Notes under the pieces: generated by a model
What the model was told of the DNA's origin: nothing
Seen by the model: the letters and a program-made list of their open reading frames with translations, nothing else
Database searches by the model: none
From: Anaeramoeba flamelloides
Lineage: Eukaryota > Metamonada > Anaeramoebidae
Length of the DNA stretch: 64,000 nt
Direction of reading: 5' to 3'
NCBI GenBank assembly: GCA_027625915.1
Contig: JANTQA010000012.1
Location: 11,060,501-11,124,500, forward strand
In this document: piece by piece, positions 1 through 11,654 of the stretch
Layout: each line of letters opens with the position of its first letter
How positions within the stretch are numbered: the first letter of the stretch is position 1
Program-made: the position numbers and the translations under genes

Positions 1-3000
1 CTTGAGTAAATGCTTGCTCTTCATTTTTAAAATCATAATTTAATAACTTTGGGAATGCCTGAATACAAATTCTATATACTTTATTAATTTTTATCAAAAG
101 TTCTTGATTGGTATAGTTTTTTGAATAAAAGCATTTAAAAAAAATGGCAATAGTATCGGTTTCCAATTTTAAATAAAGGGGATCAGTTTTTAATATAATT
201 TTTTTGGCATGATTTTTTAAAAATTTTAAACAATTATTTATAAAATTAAAATTTGACATATTTTTTAATTTCTCACCAAGCCATTTTTCTATATTTAAAC
301 ATTCCTGCTGTGATGCTAATGTTGCCAAATGTAATACAAAATCTAATTCTTGAGATTCTAACACATATAACAAGACCTTATGATTAAGAACAATATCTAA
401 AAAAATTGTTAAAATTTTTGCCTTCTGTAATGACTTTCTCCAAATTGACACCATTACATTTAATATGATTTGTGGGTTAATGCTCCATAATTTTTTGAAG
501 ACAATGTTTGAATTTGGATGGTTTCCTAAAAATTTGATGATCAATTGTTCATTTAACTCTTTGTTCAAGGAATTCCATTCCGATTTTACCTGCGCTAATC
601 CTAATAATAAATATTCTGGTGAATTTATAAGTGGCTCTCTAAATATTTTTCTGACTTTGCCGATTGCATGATTTGATAAATACAATAGTAATTCAATCAA
701 ATCTAAACTTAACCATGCATTATTATTATTTTTATTTAAATTTATTTTTTCCATTTCCATGGTGTTGTTTCGGCCAATGCCGCTGTTATTATCGTTGTTG
801 TTATCGTTGTTGTTGTTCCTGTTGGTGGTGGTGGTGGTGTTGTTGTTGGTGGTGGTGGTACTGTTGCTGTTATTATTGTTATTATTTATTAATTCTTCAA
901 TTTTTTTTTGTTGATGAGTGGTAAAAGAAAAATCAAAGATAGATGGTGGCGATTTAATTAATTGAGCTAATAAAGAAATTTGTGCTTCAGGATTTTTCCA
1001 TTTTGAAAATATAAAATTTTTAGATAAGAATCTTTTTATTGATTTTTTTAAGATCTTATTTAATACTAAGAATGAGATCTCATTAATTAATTCAAATTCT
1101 GAGGAATCAAAATATGAGATTGTCTTTATCCAGCTGATATTTGGATATTGTTTATTAATTACATTAACAAACAAATCTATGTCCCATTGAATAAGAGACA
1201 TCAACTGATTATAATTATAATTAATTGAATAACTGTTATTGTTTTTTTTTTGCGAATTTAATAAAGTAATGGCATCTCTTCCACTTTTATTACACATGCA
1301 GATGATAGTCTTTGCCAAATCTTCTTCAGTCAGCGGCGAAACTTGTTCAAGTACCTGCTGAAATGCAATTTCATTTGATAATATTTCGTATCCTAAATCA
1401 TTGATTACCGTGTATAATTTACATGATTTGTTATATTCATTTATAATCCAACTTGTTGAATTATTTTTTATATCCATTTCCCTTTGAAATTCACTATTGG
1501 TTCATTTTTTGTTTTTTTTTTGGTTTTTAATTAATTTAATTATTTGACAGTATGTAAATTTTTGAGAATATTTTTTTTTGAATAAAATTAATAAAAGTCA
1601 AAGAAACCATTAGGAAATAAAATCTTTCTTGTAAGATTAATGTCTTAAATTTACTAAACAACGATAGATATTATCAGATTATTTCAGAGATCGTTATTTA
1701 AGCTATTTCCAAAAAAGTGGGGCAAATTTATTGTAAAATATATTTGTTAAACTCAATCCTCCAAAAAACTATTTAAATATTCAAAATCATTAACAACCAT
1801 TTATTGATTCTTGATAGTAATTCAATTTGTTTGTTAGTATGACATTACAGCAAAATAAAATCTATTAAAGTTGAGGATCTAGATTTTATCTGATATTTTT
1901 TAAAGGTGAAAATTGCTATTTATTATTTTCTTTTTGATCGAAAAAATCGTTTTCATAACTTTTTTAATCTCAACAAATTTTTCAAATAGAATAGAAAACA
2001 TATAACTGTATTTTATTATTTAACAAATCGTTTGTCCACTTATCATATTTCCAGTTTTTTATTGAAATTAGTTTTGCATTGTTTTCACCAAAAAAAGTGT
2101 TTTTTTTTTTCGTTTTTTGGAAATATTTTGATTGGTATGTTTTGAAATAAATAACCATAGGGATTGATTCAATCAGTATTAATATTTAAGGGATTAGGGT
2201 CACCCTAGATTTCTCATTAATCAAAGTATGTTGTAATTGGGTGTAAATGGTATTAGTGCACCATGGCTCGAATAGCTCTAAAAAATCTAAGATCAATCTT
2301 AGTACACAATAAATTATTACATTTTTTACTAATGATCACAATTAAAAAATTTCATTTTGAAAAATTTTTTTTTAATTCCTTTTCCAAATCTAAAAATAAA
2401 AACCCAAAATACAGTATTCTGGTATTTAATAATTTAGATTTAGAACTTCCAAAAGTAACTATTTTTAGAATTTTAGAATTTCAAAGATTAACTCAATAAT
2501 CATCAACATAAAAGTACAAAGACTGATTAGTTTTGTTTGCTTATGATAAGTCTACTTATAGCATCAATATATTTCCATGATTTGAGAAATGATTTGACAA
2601 AAAACTTTATTCGTTAATTATTTAATTTTTTAAAAAAAACGAATTTTTTAGTAACTAATCTACATTTCGCCATAAATTTAAGAAAGATATTTTATGACTT
2701 TGTAGTCTGAATATTGATAATTCAATCTTTAAATTTATGGCGAAATGCAGATTTTATTCTGAATTTGCTGGGTTTTTTACTAATACATAGATCATTTTTA
2801 ATTGATGAGATCAACAAATATTACTACTTTGCAATCGATTTTTTAGAGACATTTGAACCATGTACCACTAATGTAGTTAGGTCCAATAACAACATACTTT
2901 GATCCTAGGCTTCTCCTTGGTAGACGCTAATCCCTTAACTTTCATTTAGTACTGTTAATTTACAAATAACTCTACGAACAAAGATATTTTTTTATGATAT

Positions 3001-5297
3001 TCAAAAAAAATGCACCACTTTTTAGGAAATACGTTATGTATTTTTTTTTCATTATATAGTGTTTCGTAAAAACCAGATTCTTAAAATTATATTTATACAC
3101 ATTTCAGTTTTTTATTTAAATTTTTTGTTTTTGTTTGTGTTTTTTTATAATTCAAAATGTTGATGACGTGGAATAAAATTTTCATTTATTTACACTAAGA
3201 ATTATTCTTTTTTTTTTTTTGATTAGAATTAATATTGGTATTGAGGATTATATTTCAATTTCAATTTCAGTGGAAAATTATTAAATTTAAATTAAAAGGT
3301 TATAAGTAACCGTAAAAATGAAATATTTACCGGTTAGAATTTGAAAAACGCATATCTTGTTGAAGAATTGGAACGAATGTTGGTGGTAGATCAATTTGCT
3401 CTGGAAATCTTTTTTTGATTAGCCCTAAAATTGCTTCTTCTAATTTAGTAAATGAAAATTCTTTAAATAAACAATAAAGAGTATGCACTGCGCTTTCAGA
3501 TAAAAACAAAAAACCTTCATCAAGATTTTCAGTTGTTGCTTGTTTTAAATAATGGAAACCTAATTAATTAAATATAGAATTTTTATTAAATGTATTAGAA
3601 AGAATGTGATTTTAATAATTTGTTATATAATAGAAAAAAAGATTGTTTTGTTATTTTTTATTTAACAATAGTGTTTAAATTTCTTTTGTTTTGTTTTTTT
3701 TTCTTATTTCAAAACATATTTTTTTACTTTATTCTTTAAAAATGACAATTTTTTTATATGGGACTAGGATAAAAGAAATTTCTCAAACAGTAGTGAAATT
3801 GAGAAATAAAAATGAACCAATTTTTTACTGTTTCATTATTAATAGTTGAGTCGTCATAAAAACATAATTCGGAATAATTTGGATTTTTAAATTTCATCTG
3901 TTTTTTTCAAAAGTTAAAATTTTGATTTTAATAAAGGATTTAGAATAAATTTTAATGGAATTTTTAATTCTTCATTATCTCCGAGAATACCAAAGAAAAA
4001 TAAAAACCACTCATTAGCTTTTCATATAAGAGAATGAGATGGTTTGATTTTTTGGAGTTGATAACAAGTAAACGAAGAGTAATAATTCTTAAAATTAAAA
4101 TAAATTTCATTTTATTGAGTGGTATTTGGGATTTAAATGGGATAAAGTTTCTGTTGATTATCTTTTTTTAAATTCTGAAATCTGACTTTCGTTTGAGATT
4201 TTTAGCTCATCCAAAACACACAGTATATATAGCACAAAAAAAAGTACCAAACAAATAAATAGAGATCACACATTTCAATCGTTTTCTTTAAAATGAGTTT
4301 GTTATAAAAGAAAAATAGTAAAGGAAAATATGAATAGGATTTGAAATTTTTTTCCCATTTATAATTCAAATAGAAGTAACATATTTTGTTTGAATAAGAC
4401 TTATTCAAGATTAACACAGATCTAATACCTTTCGTGTTAAGTGGTATTTCTAACTGAAAAAGATACTTTTTGGATAATTATCGAAAATGATGATAAAATT
4501 TGGAACATTTTTAAAATGAAAATAACGGTATTGATTTTTTCTTTGTTTGTTTCTGCAAAAAACAATTCTTTTTCCTTTTTTGTATTTATGGAATTTAATG
4601 ACACGAACCTTTTTTGATGATTTGTAAACCTGCCTTGTTCAAAACAAAAAATGCAGAAATTATTGTAAAGACACATGAGAAAATAAAAGAAAGAAAAAAA
4701 AAAAAAAACAAAGAGAAAGAAAAATTTGAAAAGAAAAAAAAAAAAGATTTCATACATTCTTTGTAAATTTTGGAAATATCGGATTTAATCATCGAAATGG
4801 CTAGAATGATTTCAAGAGTTTTTGAGAGGTTTAAGGTTTTTGAAAGAAGCGTAATAAAATTGCTTGGTATTTGTTTTACTGACTGAAAGGCACAACAAAT
4901 CACGCTTACAAAATTGGGTCGATCTGTGATATTCGATAACCTTTCTCGGAGCATATTGCGTTGGCAGATTTGGGATTCTGTTTTTGATTTTGGTTCATCA
5001 AAATTGATATTTTGAATGAGTGATTTAAGAAAGTAGACATAGGTTTCTTCTCCATATAAGGAAATCAACTAGAAAGTATGATTGATAAAGACAAAAAATA
5101 AAATTAACAAAAAAAAAAAGAGGATGAAGGAAATTGAAGGATTTTTATTTTATTTTTTTTTTTTTTTTCAGGTTGCCAAAAAAGAAAAGTTTTACAGTTT
5201 CAATTTCCTGTGAATGGGTTTTTAAGTTCTGGTTGTTTAACGTTGAGACTAAAAAGTCGATTTGTGCTCTTAACAAAAAAGAAAAACTTGATAGCAT
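1..5297 (-). CDS. CNOT1: CCR4-NOT transcription complex subunit 1 (NOT1), N-terminal part, four exons, cut by window edge
   Basis: CNOT1 is the scaffold of the CCR4-NOT deadenylase, which shortens mRNA poly(A) tails and represses translation in the cytoplasm. Exons read from the sequence: 5297-5196, 5068-4756, 3559-3331 and 1493 to beyond 1. All junctions are GT-AG and phases agree, giving 712 codons before the edge. Landmarks recalled from human CNOT1 appear in order: LRAQIDFLVSTLNNQNLKTH at the N-terminus, RPNFVSVICCAF, LIKKRFPEQIDLPPTFVPIL, WLSLDLIELLLYL, GNHPNS and FVLHLATLAS followed by EKWLGEKL. The start ATG at 5297 was chosen because it gives the conserved N-terminal helix. An Asn/Thr-rich insert of about 40 residues (around 770-890) sits where the human protein has a variable linker. 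Introns 2 (1196 nt) and 3 (1837 nt) are long and hold repeats. The MIF4G, CAF1-binding and NOT-box regions lie outside the window. Confidence 0.93.
2190..2934 (+). mobile_element. TTAA-flanked foldback element, copy 1, inside CNOT1 intron 3
   Basis: The ends GGGATTAG and CTAATCCC lie in inverted orientation, each directly flanked by TTAA (2186-2189 and 2935-2938). The inverted similarity runs inward for about 150-200 bp with gaps and mismatches, through GTATGTTG and CTCTAAAAAATC. Open frames at 2263-2499 and 2714-2902 are by-products of the arms and resemble no known transposase. A close copy lies inverted at 33720-34455 and a decayed one at 28560-29883. TTAA targets suggest piggyBac-type mobilisation, but the enzyme is not here, so the superfamily is only inferred. 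Confidence 0.75.
4110..4390. repeat. Inverted-repeat (foldback) sequence in CNOT1 intron 2
   Basis: Around 4125 the sequence reads GGGATTTAAATGGGATAAAG, and near 4335-4375 a similar sequence returns in inverted orientation (TTTCCCATTTATAATTCAAAT). The left arm, including AATCTGACTTTCGTTTGAGAT, recurs in direct orientation near 61930-62020 in the second PSMA3 intron, so this is a dispersed family. Borders are approximate. Confidence 0.5.
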
Positions 5298-6734
5298 TAA
5301 AAAGTAAACATTAATTATTAAGAGAGAATTAAGAGAAAAAATGAATTTTACAGATTTTCAAAAACTTGATTATCTTTAAAATAAGTTAACAGTTGCAGTT
5401 TAGCTTTTTTCTAAGACTATTTTTATCTTTTAAAGAGGTCGAATAACAAATTTTACATAAATTAAATGAAAAATTCTGAAAATAAAGACTATTTTTTTTT
5501 ATGGCTCCAGTTCATATTGAAGCTAAAAATGGATCCTAATTCTAGAAAGGAAAATTGACTTGACAATAACTTATTATCATTTAAAATCATATCTTTGATA
5601 TCGAGATTATGATTGATAGATATTATAAATATAAAGAATCAGTATTTGTTGAGAAAACCATATTTGTAATTATTAAATAGAATTAATTGAATTTAAAAAC
5701 TATTGTGGTTGACTATCTTTTAAAAGAGAATTTTATGAAATATCCTTTTTTATTAGTGTTTCAATAATATTTTTCTCGAATTTGTCCCAAAAATTCTTTT
5801 TGTTTCTTATTGAAGTAAAATGAAGAAAAGAAGTTTGAGTTTGGAAATAAAATTGATCTAAATCAATTTTTAGTTCAAGTTAAATTGTTTTTGAAACAAA
5901 ATAAACTTTAAAAAGTAAAAAATAATAGAGAAAAAGATAAATTTTGATTTATTTATCATTCTTAAATAATTTGATATGATCAATATCAGATTTATTAAAA
6001 AAACTCCATATTTTGTGTTTATAATCTTTTCAATGAGTAATTTGAAAATTAATTTTTAAAAAAACATTTAAGAAAATCAAGTATAATTGTATCAAATGAA
6101 AAAATCAATCATAATATTCTAAATAAAAAAAATACTATTTTTTGCTGTTTTTTGATATATTATCTCTAGGTAAGTTAAATCCCATTCCAAAAATTTGGAA
6201 GTAACCAAAATCAATAATAGGTAAAAAAAAACCCTCAATTTATTATATTTTTCGAAACAAAATATAAAAACACATACAAGTTAACCCGTATTAATGTTTT
6301 TAAAAGGTAATTATTTTTATTCAAATAAAAGTTACAAATATAAAATGAAAAAAATAAAACTGTCGTGTCCATATTAAAGAAACAAGCAAAAAAATAATTA
6401 TTAGTAAATTATTAAAATTTCACCAACGATTGTTGATCAATAAAATGGTTAGATGCCATCAACTAATTGTGTGTTGTTTTTCAATGCAAAAAACTCAACA
6501 TTATTCTTCGATCTATCTTTGAAAAAAAATTTCAAGATCGAACTAAAAAACATTATACATCTTCAGAAAAATTGAAAACAAAACAGAAAAAAAAAAAAAA
6601 AATAGTTTGTAAATTCAAAATTGTTACCTAATTCAGTGTAAAGAGGTGTATTATTGCTCTTCTTTCAACTATTTAAACTGTATTTAAATTTTTGGAATTG
6701 AGTTTTTTTTATAATTAAAAAATCATTTTTGCAC
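5298..6734. other. AT-rich intergenic stretch upstream of CNOT1
   Basis: This is the 5' side of CNOT1 up to the edge of the duplicated block. It is very AT-rich with long A and T runs. No frame with recognisable similarity was seen. An 88-codon frame at 6665-6931 (minus) is Phe/Ile/Leu-rich, matches nothing I know and is probably chance. The CNOT1 promoter should lie at the left end, but no motif stands out. Confidence 0.6.
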
Positions 6735-7671
6735 ATGTATACTGTATTTTGAAACCAAAATTCTATATTTTCAAAAAAGTATGATTTACAACGCTGATCC
6801 ATTAGCAACAAATCTATTGATGGGTACTCGACGTTTAAAATGTTATTTTTTGTATATAACTCTACTGTAATTAGATAAAAAATAACTTTGGTAGATAGTT
6901 CAGATACAATCTTTTCAAAGTCAAATTTCAATTTTTAAAAGAGAAGGTATCAAATATTGAATCAAAATAATGAGATCGCAAAATTATAAATACAATTATT
7001 TTGATTTTAGAGAATTTGAAGTCAGTTATTATAATTTTAATTGTGATATTTTAGGTAAAAAATTTTTTTTAAAAAAAATAATTATTGGTTATTCTAAATC
7101 GAATTTCAAAACTTTTTGTGATTGTTCAAGTAATTTAATTGTTGACACGAATATTTGTTTGGAATAAATTTATAAAGGATTTTAACAATATAATTTTATT
7201 TTTTTTTATAAATTTTTTCAATTTAATACATTTTTTTTTTCTTTTTCTTAATCAGATTCTTTTCTTGAATTAAATTAAATTAATCTTGAAATAAAAATAT
7301 CATCTTTTGTTCAAAAAAAATCGGGAATCAGTCGATGAAAACTATATGATAAAATACGAATAATAAATAGTGTATTTAATTTGAAAAATTAACATTGTAA
7401 CTTTTAGATGATTGATGATTTGATTTTTTTTTGAAAAGAATATAAAATTTCAAAAAGAAAAAAAATACCTTTTTGGAAAAAAAAATAAAATATCAAAACA
7501 ATTGTTTTTCAAGAAAAAAAAATAGTTTCAAAGGTTAAAATTATGAAGGATAAAATAATTATATAATAATAATTTATTGATTGTTATAATCCAATCCATC
7601 ATTATTTTCAAGTGTTCTTGTCTGAGAGATATTTTGAAAAATCATTAATTTCTTTTTAAATTCCATATCAT

Positions 7672-9789
7672 TTAAGGTTTTTCACAAAAACATTCAAATT
7701 CAACAAGAAATGATTCTTTATTCTCTCCTACACCATCTAAATCTCTTACTTGATTTGTATTTAAATAAACATTACTATTATTATAACGTTCTACTGTGAA
7801 ATTTTTACTAATATAAAGTGCGGTATGATAAGGATAACTTTTCATTTTAATAAGAATTATAATATTGTTTGAAAATATATAAATAAAATATTGTTAAACA
7901 AATTCAAAATTAATTTTATTAATAGGGAAAAATATTTACTCTCCAAAGCAAGGAACATAATCATTTCTCCAAGAAAAAGCTGAATCATAAACATATTCAC
8001 ATAATTGGAAAAAATGAATATATATATATATATTATATTATATAAAAAAATTATCAACTGGAAAATAGAGAAAAAGTTTAAAAAAAAAATAAAAAATAAA
8101 GATTTTGTATTTACCTTTATTATTATCTTTTCCTGTTAAACATAAAATTTTTAACAAATTTTCACTTCCATAATAAAATAAAAAAGACTTTGAAGACTCT
8201 TTCAAACAGTTTCCTTTTCCAAAACCAATATCTGAATAAGCTCCAAAAATATAATCAAGATGATTTTTACAAATAATTAAACTTTTTCCTTTATTATCAC
8301 ATTTTTTATGCCAGGTTTGAAAATTTCTTGGATCTTTATTTAATTGAAAATTCAAATGTAAATTTAAATTCTTTGGTAAATAACTTCTTAATTCGTTAAA
8401 TAATTGAACTGAAAGAATATTTGAAGGTAATTTTTCCGAAATAATTTCGATAGATTCTTTTGGAAACTCAACTTGATTTATTTGTAAATTAACAATATAT
8501 TCCCCTATTTGTCGAATTTTAAATTTAGTTTGAAAAGATCCTAATTTTTCATTGTCTGATTGAAAATTCAATTGTTCAATTTTTATTATATTTTGGTCAT
8601 TTGTAGAATCAATAAATGATAATTTAATATCAAGATCATCAATATTTAGAATTGGATTATTAAAACAATTTTTCAAAATAAGTGAAAAGTTGATAATTTC
8701 ATTATTAGGAAATTTTTTTTTTTCAAATTGATATTTGGATTGTTCAATTGAAATTTCATTTTCAATTTCTAAAAATCTCAGTGTATTTATCTTTTCAATT
8801 TGCCTTTTAATTAAACATTTATTGCATTTTTGTTCTATTACATTTTTTTTTTCAATTTCCTTAGTGTTTTCTTCATTTATTTTGAACATTTTAGAATTAA
8901 TTTCATTTATAGGTTCAGTTAACATGTTCAGTAATTTGTCCATTATTAAAATATGAATAAATAGTTGAAAATTTTTTTATTTTTTTTTGCTTGATCTAAA
9001 AGATCAAAATATTTTTCAAATTTTTTCATGAAATTAATATGACCCAATTCTTCTTGGAATTGAATATTTAATTGATTTTCTCTTTGAGAACATTCTTTGT
9101 TTAATTGATTGTTAATTTTTTCATTTTTTAGTTTTAATTCTTTTTTTAATTTTTTATAATTATTTTCAATTTCATTTGATAATGTAATTTTTTGTTTTTG
9201 AATATTTTCTTTTAAATTTCCAATTTTTATCAATTTTCTTTTTCTATTTTGAAGTGATTGTTTAATTTGATCTTTGTATTTATTTTTGAATTCTTCTCTT
9301 TGTGTTTGATTATCGTTTTGAAATTCCTTTAGATTTGGATTAAACTCAATTAAATTTATCCAGGATTGTAGGTCAAATTCATCAAGAGGTTTAATATTAT
9401 GACCATTATGATTTTGGATTGCACACTTATAACATAAAGGAGTTTTATCTTGAAAACAAAAACATTCTTTTTGAATTTTATGTTTTGAACAAATTAATCC
9501 AAATTCATCAAGTTTGTTTTCTCTGAAAAAGGCTCATCAAATGTTGATGTTAAAGATAATGGTGTTATATTGAGTTGATTTTAATTCTATCATGATTTTG
9601 ATGATCTTCATTTTGATGATATTGTTTCTCATGTTCTTCACAATAATAATCATTGCAATTCTTACACAAATACATTGAATCTTTTTGAATTCCTATTTTC
9701 AAACATTCAACACAAAATTTAATTTCTTTTTTCTTTTCAATTGGTAAATTTTTAGTTTCTTCATTCAATTCAATATTTTTTTCTTCCAT
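7672..9789 (-). pseudogene. Frameshifted B-box / coiled-coil / filamin-like / TLDc gene (left paralogue)
   Basis: This is the left copy of the gene at 17018-19119. The start (9789), B-box region, coiled coil, filamin-like region, TLDc part and both introns all align. Exon ends are 8115, 7979-7940 and 7837-7672, with the same splice sites as the intact copy. The frame is broken three times: after RIKINSI near 9556, near 9515, and by loss of one A in an A-run near 8984, where the intact copy reads through. Segments between breaks stay open and conserved, e.g. KKFEKYFDLLDQA and FGAYSDIGFGKGN, so inactivation looks recent. No GT-AG pair removes the first break. Sequencing error in homopolymers could explain one break but hardly all three. 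Confidence 0.8.
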
Positions 9790-11330
9790 TTGAACTTATT
9801 TTTTTTGAAAATTGGACGTAATTGGGGTTATAAAAAATAATAAAGAAAATAAATAAAAATGAAAATGGATTTATTATTTTAACAAACCAAAAATTAATGA
9901 AATTATTGGTTATTTATATTTTAATACGATTTAAACTTTTAATTTGATTTAATTTTGCTTACAAGAATACCATTTTTAATTTTGTGATTGTTTATAGTAC
10001 CTTTATTTTTTTTTCTCCTTTTAATTTTTTAGGGAGAAAAGATTGAACATTATATTTTAGTTTAAATATCGAGAGCATCTTTTATAATCAAAGAATGTGT
10101 CTGAAAAGATTAATTATTATTCTACTATTATTATTTTACTTGAAAAGAAAGTTTTATAATCAACACTTCAATTCAGATGAAGATTATTTGGTCTTGTAAT
10201 TTACAATTAAACCCTTTTTTATAAAATTTTTTACTCTTGGAAACACCAAACTTTTAAAAAAGTTTTGAATTTATATTCTTAAAATTGTTTTTTGTTTTTA
10301 AATTCTTTCCTGAATATTTAAAAATCTTCTTTTGGTCGGATTATTATTATTTCAAAAACGGATCAAAAAGAATTCAATTCATTTAGAATGATGTTAATTT
10401 TTCAAAAAAAAGATTAATTTGTAAATAATAATTAAATTATTTTCAAAACTATCAAGAATTTTATATCCACAAAATGAGGTATTGAAATTCTGTTTAGCAT
10501 AAAGTATCAGTTGGAGGAAATGAAAAAAAATTAAAAAGTACATCTTTATGGTAATTGTTCTTCTTGTTGAAACTATTTTACCTTACTTTTTTATTTGATT
10601 AAAATCCTTATCAAATTATTAATCAATTTTTTTAATTTATTTGAAAATCAATTTTATTATTTTTTATTATTTCAAATGAAACTAAAAATTAAATAAATTT
10701 GGCTTTATGTATTTATATCTAAGACTAGAATAATGTTCTATTTTACACTTAAAGTTTCTACAACTTTTGGTTCAATGAAAATTGTTTAACTTAAAATATT
10801 CAATTAAATTTTTATATTTGTGGAAAAAAAGTTCAACTTACTTTTTGATTCAGAAAATCAATCTGACTGAAAATGGAAAAGATCAATTTCATAATAGATA
10901 AGGGTAAATAAATGATTAAAGACAAAAAAGAGGATCAAACAAAATTAAAGTTTAATAATACTTTTGGTTTGAGTTTTTCTTTGACTGTTCTTAGATGACT
11001 TAATTTAGTTGAAAAAAGTTGACTATTTACAAAAGATCTCAACAAAATAACTTTCTTAGATCTTGATAAAAAATAAAGGAGATTTGAATTTCGTTTATTG
11101 ATCCAATTGGTTAATAATATTATGAATTCTTCTTTCAAGTTAATTTTCTTCTGTTTTAATTGATTTTCCTTTGAGTTTTCAGGTTCTTTTAAAGTTTTCA
11201 ATCAAAGTTTGTTGAATTTTTTTGTTGTTTCACATTTTTTAACAAATTCAAAATCAAATTCAACAATTATTATTTGCTTTTAAACTAACAACATAGTGAT
11301 AGTGAAATAAGATCTATAAATATTTCATTT
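9790..11330. other. Upstream flank of the left B-box/TLDc copy
   Basis: AT-rich flank inside duplication unit 1. The only notable item is an open frame at 10935-11201 (minus) whose N-terminal 40 codons (LKEPENSKENQLKQ and LLTNWINKRNS) persist in the other unit at about 20640-20780. It may be a remnant exon. Function is unknown and coding status is weak. Confidence 0.45.
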
Positions 11331-11451
11331 ACAGCCTTTCCAAGTCTACCATAAAATTTTAAATAAAACACAATTAAGTTTTCTATTCTTATTTTCTATT
11401 TTCAAAAAATTCGGAAATAAGAGTTATTATTCAAAAAAAATTTCAATAAAT

Positions 11452-11650
11452 GAGCAATTATTCAAATTTTGAAACATTAAAAAAAAAATTTTTGAAGATT
11501 CATGAAGCACTTGAAAATATTGTTCAAAAAAGGTAAATTTTTAAAGAACAGTAAATATTGATATTTTTTGGGGCTCTTTTGTACCAATAATTTTTAAGTT
11601 TCAAGTGATTTGAATTTTTTTTTGATGTTTCAAAATTTGAATAATAGCTC
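11452..11650. mobile_element. Small foldback element inserted in the left arm of the larger element
   Basis: GAGCAATTATTCAAATTTTG at the left and its near reverse complement (CAAAATTTGAATAATAGCTC) at the right form arms of about 25 bp around a 150-bp AT-rich core. The left arm of the host element is split here and the right arm is not, so this is a separate insertion. Exact target duplication is unclear. Confidence 0.55.
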
Positions 11651-11654
11651 ATTA

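Larger units (their letters stand above)
6735..11330. repeat. Direct duplication, unit 1 (about 4.6 kb)
   Basis: This block aligns in the same orientation with 14277-20906 once the LINE at 14772-16550 is ignored. Gene parts of the two units are highly similar; flanks are more diverged, with many small indels. Matching flanks include the start region (TTTAAAATGTTATTTTTTG in both), a stretch around 10520-10990 versus 20120-20570, and the right edge AACAACATAGTGATAGTGAA. Similarity on the right stops exactly at 11330, where an inverted-repeat element begins. Confidence 0.85.

Noticed and set aside
664-924. Trp/Cys-rich frame on the plus strand.
   Set aside because: It is the reverse of the Asn/Thr-rich insert of CNOT1.
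2263-2902. Open frames with counterparts at 33742-34382, conserved between two loci.
   Set aside because: Both loci are copies of one foldback element, so similarity reflects recent transposition. The frames lie in the inverted arms and match no transposase.
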